A DNA stretch of 64,000 bases from Zavarzinia aquatilis (GCF_003173035.1 NZ_QGLE01000012.1:1-64000); one strand, 5' to 3'; positions 1 to 9,597 are shown, numbered from the stretch's first letter. A program made the numbers and translations. The notes: generated by a model not told the origin, from the sequence alone.

Positions 1-1526
<1,526 letters not shown>

Positions 1527-1559
1527 GGTGTCACTCCCTTGAATTCTGCTCTTGGCCGC

Positions 1560-1877
1560 TCAGCGGCGATTGTCGAGGAAGAAGCGGATATAGCGTTCGG
1601 TCGCCTCGATCTGGCCGGCGAAGGACGCGAGGATCGGCTCGATCTCCTGCATCAGGAACGGCCGGCGCAGCAGCTCCTCCACCGTCGCGCGGCGGACGAC
1701 GCATTCGCCATCGACCTGAACGCGCAGATAGGCGCGCTTGTCGATCACATTGACGTCGTCATCCGGATTGTCGCGCCGGATCGCCTCGACGATCACATCG
1801 GCAAGTTCCCCGGCCCGCAATACGGGACCGACCATGTTATTGCTGGGCCCTTCGTGCCGGGTGGCGGCTTCGGACAT
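1560..1877 (-). CDS. tmoD: Monooxygenase effector/coupling protein (TmoD-like, MmoB/DmpM family)
   Basis: A 105-residue effector protein of the MmoB/DmpM family. It contains NNMVGPVLRAGELADVIVEAIRRDNP and later VNVIDKRAYLRVQVDGECVVRR, matching the conserved core of TmoD (about 103 residues). The effector has no cofactor; it docks on the hydroxylase face over the diiron site and improves coupling and regiospecificity. The ATG at 1877 is preferred over an in-frame TTG six bases upstream because AGGGAGA lies 6-7 bases before the ATG. It sits 21 bases after the Rieske ferredoxin gene, as in tmoABCDEF operons. Assignment is firm. Confidence 0.92.
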   Translation of the reverse strand: MSEAATRHEGPSNNMVGPVLRAGELADVIVEAIRRDNPDDDVNVIDKRAYLRVQVDGECVVRRATVEELLRRPFLMQEIEPILASFAGQIEATERYIRFFLDNRR

Positions 1878-1898
1878 GTGCAATCTCCCTTGTTGCTT

Positions 1899-2252
1899 TC
1901 AGGCACCGACACGAAAGGGCGTGACACCCTCGACACTGACCAGGACCTTGCCGGCCTCGACCCGTACCGGATAAAGCGCCAGACGGCAGTCGTCCGGATT
2001 GAGCCCGGCGCCGCTGCGGCTATCGAACTGCCACAGATGCGCGCGGCAGGTCAGCACGCCGTTCTCGAAACTGCCCTCGGCGAGGGAAATGTCCTGATGC
2101 GGGCACAGGGCCTGCAGCGCCATCACCTCGCCGCCGATCTGGTGCACGATCAGGATGTCGTGGCCGTCCACCTCGAATTCGACGACCTCGCCTTCCCAGA
2201 TCTCGTCGAGATCGCAGACCGTCCGATAAGTCCCGGCGATATCGACCGTCAT
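1899..2252 (-). CDS. tmoC: Rieske-type [2Fe-2S] ferredoxin of the diiron monooxygenase (TmoC-like)
   Basis: A 117-residue Rieske ferredoxin. Cluster ligands are visible as Cys50-Pro-His52 and Cys69-x-x-His72 (CRAHLWQF), with the acidic DISLAEG loop between them. TmoC, at 112 residues, carries electrons from the NADH reductase to the hydroxylase. The start overlaps the stop of the gamma-subunit gene as ATGA (2249-2252). The C-terminal half keeps the LNPDDCRLALYPVRVE strand pattern of T4MO-type ferredoxins. A partner reductase (TmoF-like) is not in the window downstream, where EthD and formaldehyde dehydrogenase follow instead. Confidence 0.93.
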   Translation of the reverse strand: MTVDIAGTYRTVCDLDEIWEGEVVEFEVDGHDILIVHQIGGEVMALQALCPHQDISLAEGSFENGVLTCRAHLWQFDSRSGAGLNPDDCRLALYPVRVEAGKVLVSVEGVTPFRVGA

Positions 2253-2530
2253 TGCAGCGGCTTTCCGTCGGACGCCGGCTCGAAGAACAGATGCACCCAG
2301 TCCATCGGCTCAATACCGGCGTCGACCACATTGGCGTCGCCGGGCAGCGCCTCGTGACGGTCGATCTTGCGCAGGCGGATGCTCGATGCCGGCATGTCGG
2401 GCAGATGCACGCCGACGACAAGCGAGGCCGCCGCCTCGATCAGGTCGCAGACGCGGGCTTCCGACGGGACCGCGACGAGATGCACGAGAAAATCGCGCTC
2501 GCAGGACACGAGCAGGGGCAGATCAGACAT
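2249..2530 (-). CDS. tmoB: Soluble diiron monooxygenase, hydroxylase gamma subunit (TmoB-like)
   Basis: A 93-residue ubiquitin-like-fold gamma subunit. It contains CERDFLVHLVAVPSEA, which matches the FEKDFLVQLV segment of TmoB, and ends with an IEPMDWVHLFFEP strand like TmoB's C-terminus. The start at 2530 is supported by a GGAGAAGC ribosome-binding site. The frame is open for another 37 codons upstream, but those codons lie in the intercistronic hairpin and look non-coding. It is the second gene of the operon, separated from the alpha subunit gene by 61 bases that hold a strong stem-loop. It overlaps the ferredoxin gene by four bases. Confidence 0.9.
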   Translation of the reverse strand: MSDLPLLVSCERDFLVHLVAVPSEARVCDLIEAAASLVVGVHLPDMPASSIRLRKIDRHEALPGDANVVDAGIEPMDWVHLFFEPASDGKPLQ

Positions 2531-2553
2531 TTCGCTTCTCCAATGGTTCGGGC

Positions 2554-2583
2554 GCGACCCCGGCGGGACTCCGCCGGGGTCGC
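2554..2583 (-). terminator. Intercistronic stem-loop between alpha and gamma subunit genes
   Basis: A perfect inverted repeat with 13-bp arms (2554-2566 and 2571-2583) and a 4-base loop lies between the alpha-subunit stop and the gamma-subunit ribosome-binding site. The stem is almost all G/C, starting GCGACCCCGG. There is no T-run after it, so it is not a classic intrinsic terminator. More likely it is a processing or 3'-end stabilising hairpin, or partial attenuator, that raises alpha-subunit mRNA over the distal genes (inference). Confidence 0.55.
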
Positions 2584-2591
2584 CGGGCTGA

Positions 2592-4094
2592 TCACTCGGC
2601 CGCCATCTTCCGGGGCTCGCGCCCGGCGAAGGCCCAGGCATAGTTCTCGGCGTCCTTGCCGCGCTCGACCGGGGACAGCCCCATGTAATTGAGCGCGCCC
2701 TCGTAGTTCGGCGGCTGGATCTTGCCGGCCAGGAACTGGTCGATCAGCGTCTGGTGCGCGGCGTAACGCTCCGGATCCTGCTCGAAGATCCATTTCTCGA
2801 CATGAGACTGGAAGTAGTACTTCTTGCCCTTGTAGGTCAGCATCTGACCCTGCGGGTCCCAGCTCTTGCCGGGTGTGGTGACGAGGGGCAGGTTGTTGAA
2901 CGAACAGACCACCGGCAGCGTCTTCGGCACGGTCAGGTCGGTCTTGCCGGCGCGGATGTTCTCGCCGATCTGGTCCCACAACCGGCCCCAGCTGTCGTTC
3001 CAGCCCGGATACTTGGCTTCCAGCCATTCGCGCTCGGCCGGGGAGACGCCCGCGGGCACGTCGAACCACACGGTGTCGCGATAGAGCCACCAGCCGATCT
3101 GCATCCCATGATGGAAGCTGTTGATGTCCTCGAGGAAGAAATCCCAGTACCACGGCAGGTCGAGCCCCATGTCGAGCAGGGTGCGCTCGAACTGATCGAC
3201 GATCCATTCCTCCATGAATTCCTTGAAGGAGGAGGTCCGCTTCTCGAGCGGCATGAAATAGTCGATCACCGTGCCCGTCAGCAGGGTGAAGAAGCGGTAG
3301 GTCCGCCAGAAGCCGATGTCGACCGCCTTCTGCGCCTCGGCCTTGTAACCGTTCTTGACCATCAGCTTCAGCAGGGGCGCGCCGATCTGGGCGTGACGCG
3401 ACTCGTCGGTCTGGATCGACGAAATCAGGTTGGAAAAGCTGGTGTCGCCCGCTTCGGCGGCGTCACCCGCGAGGCCGATGAACTGCATGTTGGTGAAGCC
3501 GGTCTCGAAGGCGAAGGTCAGCATGATCGCCGTCGTCACCGCGTCCCGGCCGAGGAAGACATCGTCAAGCGTCGAGCGGGTCATGATCGCGCCCCATTCC
3601 TGGGTGCCGAGCAGCTTGTGCGCGAAATTGAACTGCGGGCTGTAACGCAGGCTTTCATGGGCGAAATAGAGCTGGGCCTGGCCATGACGGATTTCGTCGA
3701 GCAGACCGAAGGTTGCCATGTTGCGCATCCCCGGCGCCCGGCCGAAGCGGGCCATGCGCCCTTCGGAAATCTGCGAGCTGGATTCGGCGAGGCAGACCGC
3801 GCCGAAATGCAGCTTCAGCACCGAATGCCAGCGCTGCCCGGCTTCCTCCATGAAGCGGGTGCGCGCGGCGGCGGTGTTCACGGCGTAGACGCCAGCGTCC
3901 TTCTCGCGCTGGACCTTCACATATTCGGCGTATGAAACCTTGTAGGGCTCGTCGTATTCCGCCCAGGCCGCCTTCGGCATGTCGAAGGGATCGCTGATGT
4001 CGGACGGAAACAATTCCGCCTCGGCGACGAAGGACGGGGTCCAGTTGGTGTCGCGGGCCACATCGTACCAGTCGCTTCGCTGCAGCAAGGTCAT
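2592..4094 (-). CDS. tmoA: Soluble diiron monooxygenase, hydroxylase alpha (catalytic) subunit, toluene-4-monooxygenase type
   Basis: A 500-residue catalytic alpha subunit that aligns with TmoA of toluene 4-monooxygenase with essentially no gaps, so residue numbers coincide. All six diiron ligands are present: Glu104, Glu134 and His137 (DEIRHG), Glu197 (FETGFTNMQF), and Glu231 and His234 (TDESRHA). Thr201, Gln141 and Phe205 are also kept. It activates O2 at the diiron centre to hydroxylate a hydrophobic substrate. The pocket wall differs from T4MO as I recall it: Val100, Ala103 and Ser105-Ser106-Ser107 replace Ile100, Gly103 and Tyr105-Ala106-Ala107. It is the first gene of the operon, transcribed away from the LuxR-type regulator at 4482. 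The assignment as a group 2-like diiron monooxygenase is very strong; the substrate is open. Confidence 0.96.
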   Translation of the reverse strand: MTLLQRSDWYDVARDTNWTPSFVAEAELFPSDISDPFDMPKAAWAEYDEPYKVSYAEYVKVQREKDAGVYAVNTAAARTRFMEEAGQRWHSVLKLHFGAVCLAESSSQISEGRMARFGRAPGMRNMATFGLLDEIRHGQAQLYFAHESLRYSPQFNFAHKLLGTQEWGAIMTRSTLDDVFLGRDAVTTAIMLTFAFETGFTNMQFIGLAGDAAEAGDTSFSNLISSIQTDESRHAQIGAPLLKLMVKNGYKAEAQKAVDIGFWRTYRFFTLLTGTVIDYFMPLEKRTSSFKEFMEEWIVDQFERTLLDMGLDLPWYWDFFLEDINSFHHGMQIGWWLYRDTVWFDVPAGVSPAEREWLEAKYPGWNDSWGRLWDQIGENIRAGKTDLTVPKTLPVVCSFNNLPLVTTPGKSWDPQGQMLTYKGKKYYFQSHVEKWIFEQDPERYAAHQTLIDQFLAGKIQPPNYEGALNYMGLSPVERGKDAENYAWAFAGREPRKMAAE

Positions 4095-4481
4095 GTCTTT
4101 TCTCCCTCCCGTTCTCGGCTCCCGGCCGGCGCGTCCGTCGCGGACCCTCCGGCCTGCCGTGTGTTGCCGTTATGGTCGGGCGCCGCCCCGGCTTCACCCG
4201 CCCAAAGGGACGGAAGGAGAATTTCACAGGCCGGCCATTGATGCCGACCCCGCCAACCGAAAGGAATGGTCTCGTTCGGCGCGACTGGTCCTATGTAGAC
4301 TGGGGAATTTGCTGCGCCTGCGAATGTTGCGCCCGCGAAATACTCCGCCGGGTATTGGCGCCAATATTGCGAGATCGGACATGACACCTTGGTCCTGCCG
4401 GTCTAATTTCAATCTGGGAGGCGCTGAAGCACAGGAAAAATCCATGCTTCGGCCAACAATAAAGAGGTTAGTGAAGATCCG
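4095..4481. promoter_or_regulatory. Divergent control region between the monooxygenase operon and its LuxR-type regulator
   Basis: A 387-base gene-free interval between divergent genes. It must hold the promoters of both the oxygenase operon (minus) and the regulator (plus). A perfect 14-bp palindrome, TATTGGCGCCAATA, lies at 4353-4366. Immediately to its left is a second, weaker dyad (AATAC at 4339-4343 with GTATT at 4352-4356). The half nearer the regulator is more A/T rich than the coding DNA. I could not assign -35/-10 boxes with confidence, and no open frame here looks coding. Confidence 0.6.
4353..4366. promoter_or_regulatory. Perfect 14-bp palindrome, candidate operator
   Basis: TATTGGCGCCAATA reads identically on both strands and lies 116 bases upstream of the regulator gene and 259 bases upstream of the oxygenase operon. 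It is the longest perfect palindrome I found in the divergent interval. MalT-like regulators usually bind short repeated sites rather than one long dyad, so the binder may be a different protein. Confidence 0.4.
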
Positions 4482-7232
4482 ATGCAATCTTCCCGGGTCC
4501 TCGTGCGCAAGACCAAGCTGCAGCCGCCGAACAACCACGAGCGGACCATCAGCCGCGCGCGCCTGACCGGGTGTTTCGACCCCGGCGACCGGGCGCCGAT
4601 CACCCTCGTGACCGCGCCCGCGGGCTCGGGCAAGACGACGGCGATGGTCCAGGCCTTCTATCGCTTTCGCGACGCCGGGGCGCTCGCCGGCTGGGCCAGT
4701 CTCGATCAGGCCGACAACGACACCACGGGCCTGATCGCCCTTCTCGTCTCGGCCCTGCGCGCCGCCGCGCCCAATGCCTGCGCCGCGACGGCGATCCTGC
4801 TCGAGACCGGGCTGATGCCACCCGAGGCGATCCTGCAGCGGACACTGCTGAACGAGATCGCGGACCTGCAACAGGACATCGCTCTCTTCCTCGACGACTA
4901 TCACTGCGTCACCGACGAGCGCGCGCTGGCGCTGATGAATCTCGTTTTCGAGGCGAATACCCGGCGGCTGCGCTTCTTCATCGCGACACGCAACCAGCAC
5001 AACATCTCGCTCGCCCGGCTGCGCATCTCCGGCCTCGTGCGCGAACTGACCTTCCGCGACCTGCAATTCGATCCCGATGAAACCCGCAGGGTTCTGCGCC
5101 TGTGGGGCCACGGCGACGTGACGGAAAACCAGAGCGATCTTCTGCGCCGCAAGACCGAGGGCTGGATCGCCGGCCTGCAGCTCGCCTCCATCGCCCTCGC
5201 CAACGAGGCCGACAAGGCGCATTTCATCAATGCCTTCTCGGGCACCAACAAGCGGATCGACGGGTTCATCTCGGACGAGGTGTTCCAGAAGCACCCCGAG
5301 GCGGTGCGCGACTTCCTGCTGAACACCTCGGTGCTCGACCGCTTCACCCTGGAACTCTGCAACGCGGTGAATCCGAGCGCCGGCAACTACGCCAACCTCG
5401 AATACATCGAACAGTGGCATCTGTTCCTGGTGCCGCTCGATGAGGAACGCAAGTGGTTTCGCTATCACCACCTCTTCAACGACTACCTGCGCCGCAAGCT
5501 GACCGAACTGCATCCTGGCCGGATCGCGGACCTGCATCGAACGGCGGCGCGCTGGCTGTTCGACAACGGCATGATCACCGAGGCGATCAGCCATGCCTTC
5601 GCCTCGGGCGATCACGAATTCGCCGGCGCCCTGCTCGATGCCGGCAGCGATGCCCTGTTCTCGGCCGGGCGGGCGATGACGCTTGAAACCCATGCCCGGC
5701 GCCTGCGCGACAGCCACATCCGCCGGCTGCCCCGCCTGCTGCTGGACCGCGCCTGGCAGAGCGAGCTGCGCTGGCGCTTCCGCGAGGCCGAGGCGGACCT
5801 GCGCGATGCGCGCGTCGCCGTCCAGGCCCTGACGGACGGGGCGGGTGACAGCCCCTGCGACAGCGATCTCGCCTATCTGCGCGAGAAACTGTCTCACCGG
5901 GAAATGATGCTGAAGCTGCTGAACGACGACAACGCGGGCGCCCGCGTCGCCGCCCAGGCCTGGATCGACGGGCGCAGCAGCAGCGACATGTTCATGTACG
6001 CCTCGTCCCTGTCGGCCAAGATCCTGACCGACCGGGAGTTCTATCGCTTCGATCTGGTGATGTCCCGGGCCGAGGACGTGCGCGACATGTTCGTCCGCCA
6101 CGGCGCCTTTTACGGCACGGTGTTTCACGATTCCATCGTCGGCCGTTCGCTGCACCGCTGCGGCCGGCTGGACGAGGCCGTCTCGGTCCTGTCCCGCTCG
6201 CTCGAGGTGGCGATCCGGCTGCACGGCGATGTCACGCCGCTGGCCACCATGCCGACCTCGCTGCTCGCCGCCATCGCCTATGAGCGGAACGAGATCGACG
6301 CCGCGCGGCAGATGCTGGCGGGCCGCCTTCAGCTGAGCAAGGAACTCGGCTTCGTCGACAACATGATGGCGGCCTTTCTCACCGCCATCCGGCTCGCCTT
6401 TCTCGATGGGGATTTCGCCCAGGTTTCGGCCCTGCTGGACGAGGCGGACTGCGCCGCGCGGGAATTCGGTTTCGACCGCTTCCAGGGCCGCATCATCCTG
6501 GAGCGGGTGCGGCTGGCCTCGCTCGATTCCTTCTTCGCGCCGGCCCTCGAATCCCTCGATCTGGCACCCCTGCCCACGGATTTCGACGATCCCTGGTCCA
6601 TTCCCCAGCCGAGTACCCGGCACGAAGTCGCCGCCCTCGTTCACTGCGGCCTGATGATCGCGGCGGGACAGACCCGGGAGGCCATCGCGATCCTGAACCG
6701 CTGGCTCCGCTTCACGGTCCATCGCCAGGCCAAGGCGGGCGCGGCCGCCGTGTCCGCCCTGCTGGCCCGCGCCCTGCTGCGCGACGGCGACAGGGAGGCC
6801 GCGCAGCGCCTGCTGGTCGACAATCTGAAAAGCCTGACCCACGCGCGCTTCATCCGCACCTTCGCCGATCAGGGCGCCAGTCTCGCCCCGACCTTCGCCG
6901 CCATCCGCCAGGGTTGTCGCGACCGGCAGCCCGCGGTCGCCGATTACGCCGACGCAATCCTGCAAGCCATGGGCCCCGACGCGGCCAGCGATCCGGAAGC
7001 GTCGGCGGAAGCCGGCGACGGCGGGCTGTACGAGCCGCTGACGGCGCGGGAGATCGAAATCCTGCGTCTTGCCGACAGCGGCCTGTCCAACGGCGAAATC
7101 GCCACCCGGATGGCGATCGCCGAAAGCACGGTGAAATGGTACTGGCAACGCATCTTCGACAAATTCGCCGCCCGCGGACGGCGTCAGGCGATCCGCACCG
7201 CGAGGACGCTGGGCGTGATCAGCCTGCGGTGA
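4482..7232 (+). CDS. LuxR-family transcriptional activator with MalT-like ATPase (LAL regulator)
   Basis: A 916-residue protein with the architecture of large ATP-binding LuxR (LAL/MalT) regulators. A P-loop at about residues 45-53 (APAGSGKTT) and a Walker B-like FLDDYH near residue 140 form the STAND NTPase. A long helical TPR-like middle part occupies roughly residues 330-830, and a C-terminal LuxR helix-turn-helix begins LTAREIEILRLADSGLSNGE near residue 845, with AESTVKWYWQRIF as the recognition part. Such proteins multimerise on binding ATP and an inducer and activate neighbouring catabolic operons; MalT and AcoK are examples. Divergent placement beside the diiron oxygenase operon makes that operon the likely target (inference). 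The protein is full length for the family, with no transmembrane segments seen. Confidence 0.9.
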   Translation: MQSSRVLVRKTKLQPPNNHERTISRARLTGCFDPGDRAPITLVTAPAGSGKTTAMVQAFYRFRDAGALAGWASLDQADNDTTGLIALLVSALRAAAPNACAATAILLETGLMPPEAILQRTLLNEIADLQQDIALFLDDYHCVTDERALALMNLVFEANTRRLRFFIATRNQHNISLARLRISGLVRELTFRDLQFDPDETRRVLRLWGHGDVTENQSDLLRRKTEGWIAGLQLASIALANEADKAHFINAFSGTNKRIDGFISDEVFQKHPEAVRDFLLNTSVLDRFTLELCNAVNPSAGNYANLEYIEQWHLFLVPLDEERKWFRYHHLFNDYLRRKLTELHPGRIADLHRTAARWLFDNGMITEAISHAFASGDHEFAGALLDAGSDALFSAGRAMTLETHARRLRDSHIRRLPRLLLDRAWQSELRWRFREAEADLRDARVAVQALTDGAGDSPCDSDLAYLREKLSHREMMLKLLNDDNAGARVAAQAWIDGRSSSDMFMYASSLSAKILTDREFYRFDLVMSRAEDVRDMFVRHGAFYGTVFHDSIVGRSLHRCGRLDEAVSVLSRSLEVAIRLHGDVTPLATMPTSLLAAIAYERNEIDAARQMLAGRLQLSKELGFVDNMMAAFLTAIRLAFLDGDFAQVSALLDEADCAAREFGFDRFQGRIILERVRLASLDSFFAPALESLDLAPLPTDFDDPWSIPQPSTRHEVAALVHCGLMIAAGQTREAIAILNRWLRFTVHRQAKAGAAAVSALLARALLRDGDREAAQRLLVDNLKSLTHARFIRTFADQGASLAPTFAAIRQGCRDRQPAVADYADAILQAMGPDAASDPEASAEAGDGGLYEPLTAREIEILRLADSGLSNGEIATRMAIAESTVKWYWQRIFDKFAARGRRQAIRTARTLGVISLR

Positions 7233-7244
7233 ACCGGGTGCCGG

Positions 7245-7598
7245 TCAGGCGGAAAAGGCCCGCGCATCCTCTTCCCGCGCCAGGATGGCGGCGGCGTCGA
7301 CCGAGCGGATCGGCCGGCCCGCCGCGACCTCGCCCCGCGCCAGCAGATCGAGATAACGGGCGCAGCACACCCGCAGGAACGATGTGAAATTGCCGAGGTC
7401 GTGGCCAGCTTCCGCCGCTTCGTGCCACAGGCGAGCGATCAACTGGTTCACGCTCAGCCCGTCATGGGCGGCGACGCGCCCCAGCACCCGCCAGAAATAC
7501 TCCTCGAGGCGGATGCTGGTCACCATGCCGTCGAGACGCAGCGACTTGGCGCGGCTGGTCCAGAGCGACGGATCGGCACCGATGAAGAGTTTGCACAT
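7245..7598 (-). CDS. Ribbon-helix-helix domain protein (RHH_4 type)
   Basis: A 117-residue small protein whose central part resembles the RHH_4 domain common in alphaproteobacteria: a short basic strand VTSIRLEEYFWRVL, then a helix and the turn HDGLSVNQLIARLWHEA, then NFTSFLRVCCARYLDLL. Ribbon-helix-helix proteins dimerise to form a two-stranded sheet that reads DNA, but many RHH_4 proteins have no known target. It converges with the LuxR-type gene with only 12 bases between them. The DJ-1 gene lies 55 bases upstream on the same strand and may share its transcript. No specific function is assigned. Confidence 0.75.
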   Translation of the reverse strand: MCKLFIGADPSLWTSRAKSLRLDGMVTSIRLEEYFWRVLGRVAAHDGLSVNQLIARLWHEAAEAGHDLGNFTSFLRVCCARYLDLLARGEVAAGRPIRSVDAAAILAREEDARAFSA

Positions 7599-7653
7599 GG
7601 CCGGCCTCCCCTTTTCGCCTCAGGCTACGCCCGTCGCGCCGGTCCGGCCACGG

Positions 7654-8244
7654 CTATTCGGCGGCGGCGCGGGCGGTGCCCCGGTTCAGCAACGCCATGA
7701 ATTGCGCCAGCCAGGCGGGATGGGCGGGCCAGGCCGGCGCCGTGACCAGATTGCCGTCGGTCACCGCGCCATCAACCGGAATATCGGCGAATTCGCCGCC
7801 GGCGAGGCCGACTTCAGGTGCGCAGGCGGGATAGGCTGAAACCCGCCGCCCCTTGAGGACGCCCGCGGCAGCCAGCAATTGCGGCCCGTGACAGATGGCG
7901 GCGACCGGCTTGCCCGCCTCGAAGAAGTGCCGGACCATGGCAAGCACGGCGCCATTCAGGCGCAGATATTCCGGCGCCCGGCCGCCGGGCACGACCAGCG
8001 CGTCATAGGTCGCTGGATCGACATCGGCGAAACTCGCGTTCAGCACGAACTTGTGCCCGGGCTTTTCCGAATAGGTCTGATCGCCCTCGAAATCGTGGAT
8101 CGCCGTCGCGACCTTGTCACCCGCCGCCTTGTCGGGGCAGACCGCGTCGACCTTATGGCCGCAGGCCTGCAAGGCCTGAAACGGCACCATGGTTTCGTAA
8201 TCCTCGGTGAAATCCCCGATGATCATCAGGATCTTGCGGGCCAT
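7654..8244 (-). CDS. DJ-1/PfpI family protein
   Basis: A 196-residue class I glutamine amidotransferase-like protein of the DJ-1/PfpI superfamily. The nucleophile elbow AICHGPQ places the reactive cysteine at Cys118 with His119 after it, and an acidic DFTEDYE segment near residues 11-17 provides the usual Glu partner. Family members include stress-related glyoxalases/deglycases, amidases and proteases, and the sequence does not distinguish these. The full domain is present without extensions. It is flanked by the ribbon-helix-helix gene downstream. A six-base inverted repeat (8310-8328) lies between it and the small gene upstream. Confidence 0.88.
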   Translation of the reverse strand: MARKILMIIGDFTEDYETMVPFQALQACGHKVDAVCPDKAAGDKVATAIHDFEGDQTYSEKPGHKFVLNASFADVDPATYDALVVPGGRAPEYLRLNGAVLAMVRHFFEAGKPVAAICHGPQLLAAAGVLKGRRVSAYPACAPEVGLAGGEFADIPVDGAVTDGNLVTAPAWPAHPAWLAQFMALLNRGTARAAAE

Positions 8245-8309
8245 GTTCGTTTCCTCCGTTCACCCCTTGTTTCGGGGATGATAGGAGGCTTTGGCCAGGC
8301 CGGGGTATT

Positions 8310-8328
8310 AGGGGCCTACTACGCCCCT
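8310..8328 (-). terminator. Short inverted repeat after the 42-aa gene
   Basis: AGGGGC (8310-8315) pairs with GCCCCT (8323-8328) across a 7-base loop. It touches the stop codon of the small minus-strand gene and is followed on that strand by TAATA. It is a weak terminator candidate, or a regulatory dyad ahead of the DJ-1 gene. Confidence 0.3.
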
Positions 8329-8456
8329 CAGCGGAAAAAGGCGCGGCCGGCGGCCCACATGAGGAACAGGGCGGTCACCGCCGCGACATGGCCCGGGCCG
8401 GTATCGACCACCGCGAGAACGCTGGACAGATCGGTCGACGACAGCACTTCAAACAT
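8328..8456 (-). CDS. Possible 42-residue membrane peptide
   Basis: A short frame encodes 42 residues: an acidic/polar N-terminus (MFEVLSSTDLSSVL), then a hydrophobic stretch VAAVTALFLMWAAG that could span the membrane once, then a basic end GRAFFR. An AAGGAG ribosome-binding site sits 9 bases before the ATG. It faces away from sppA across a gene-free interval, a normal place for a promoter. I do not recognise a family. The good ribosome-binding site and single hydrophobic helix are the arguments for its being real; shortness is the argument against. Confidence 0.45.
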   Translation of the reverse strand: MFEVLSSTDLSSVLAVVDTGPGHVAAVTALFLMWAAGRAFFR

Positions 8457-8670
8457 GGCCCCAGGCTCCTTAACATCCGTATTTTCGGGAGCAGATGTCT
8501 CCGGAACGGTTATTTATCAAAGAGGTTTCGTTAACCAAACCGGAATTCCCCCCGCAGTCGTCGGTTGCGGGGCAATTTTTGTTTTCCGCGAACTGGAGAG
8601 CCCGGCGAAAGAAAGCCCTTCCCCCCGCGCCATCGGCGATTACCCTGCACGGCAACAACATGAGGCGAGA
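8457..8670. promoter_or_regulatory. Divergent interval with an imperfect 18-bp palindrome
   Basis: This 214-base gap separates the small minus-strand gene from sppA. It is locally A/T rich around 8500-8545. The segment 8524-8541 (GGTTTCGTTAACCAAACC) is palindromic at 16 of 18 positions around a central GTTAAC and could be an operator or overlap a promoter. I cannot place -35/-10 boxes with confidence. Confidence 0.35.
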
Positions 8671-9570
8671 ATGAGCGGCGGGACCGACGACCTTCTGACC
8701 GACCGGCGGCTGTTGCGCCGCCGCCTGACCCGTTGGCGGCTGCTCGCGCTGCTTGCCCTGCTCGCCCTCGGGGTCTTTGCCCTGCCCGGCGTCTTCGACG
8801 GCAGCCTGCGGCCCCATATCGCCCGGGTGACGATCGAAGGCGTGATCGTGGCGAGCGACGAGGAACTCGCCCTCCTCGACCGGCTGGCGACCGACGACAG
8901 CGTCGAGGCGGTCATTCTCGCCATCGACAGCCCGGGCGGCACCACCGTCGGCGGCGAGGCGCTCTATCAGGCGCTGCGCCGGCTGTCGGCGAAGAAACCC
9001 GTGGTCGCCTCGATCCGTACCCTCGGCACTTCCGCGGCCTATCTGATCGCGACAGCGGCCGACCGCATCTTCGCTTACGAGACCTCGCTCACCGGCTCCA
9101 TCGGCGTCCTGATCCAAGCACCCGAATTCTCGAAACTGATGGCGGAGATCGGCATCGGCGTGAACGAGGTGAAATCGGCGCCGCTCAAGGCCTCGCCCTC
9201 GCCCTTCGAGGCGATGTCGCCCGATGCCCGCACTGCCCTGCAATCGGTGATCGACGACAGTTTCGCCTGGTTCCGCGCCATTGTCGGCGAGCGCCGGGGC
9301 CTTGCCCCCGATGAGCTCGCCAGGGTGACCGACGGGCGCATCTTCACCGGCCGGCAGGCCCTTGCCCTGAAGCTGGTCGACGCCCTTGGCGCCGAGCCCG
9401 AAATCAGGCTCTGGCTGGCCGGGGACAAGGGCCTCGCCCCGGACCTGCCCATCCTTGACGTTACCGCCGACGATAGCCCCCTGTCGGCCGTTCTGAGCGG
9501 AAAAGCCTTTGTGCCTAAATGGCTTACCCTTGACGGCTTGACTTCGGTTTGGCACCCTCGCCTCGACTGA
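8671..9570 (+). CDS. sppA: Signal peptide peptidase SppA-like serine protease (S49)
   Basis: A 299-residue short-form SppA. A basic N-terminus is followed by one membrane segment (about residues 22-41, LLALLALLALGVFALPG), placing the protease domain in the periplasm. The domain shows AIDSPGG, then RTLGTSAAYLIA with the likely nucleophile Ser121, then ETSLTGSIGV, and SAPLKASPSPF with the likely general base Lys173. SppA digests cleaved signal peptides. The ATG at 8671 is preferred because the long open frame upstream lacks protein-like character. It is the first gene of the conserved sppA-ihfB block; ihfB follows after 27 bases. Confidence 0.88.
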   Translation: MSGGTDDLLTDRRLLRRRLTRWRLLALLALLALGVFALPGVFDGSLRPHIARVTIEGVIVASDEELALLDRLATDDSVEAVILAIDSPGGTTVGGEALYQALRRLSAKKPVVASIRTLGTSAAYLIATAADRIFAYETSLTGSIGVLIQAPEFSKLMAEIGIGVNEVKSAPLKASPSPFEAMSPDARTALQSVIDDSFAWFRAIVGERRGLAPDELARVTDGRIFTGRQALALKLVDALGAEPEIRLWLAGDKGLAPDLPILDVTADDSPLSAVLSGKAFVPKWLTLDGLTSVWHPRLD

Positions 9571-9597
9571 CGACGATTGGCGAGGAAAGCACGGGCC

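Noticed and set aside
4302-4316. GG-N10-GC spacing resembling a sigma-54 promoter
   Set aside because: Only the GG and GC steps fit; the -24 and -12 boxes are otherwise poor, and LAL-type regulators do not require sigma-54.
4224-7148. A 974-codon open frame on the minus strand
   Set aside because: It lies wholly antisense to the LuxR/MalT-type regulator, and the residue mix (Gly, Arg, Gln and Asp-rich, few helices) is that of a GC-rich shadow frame.
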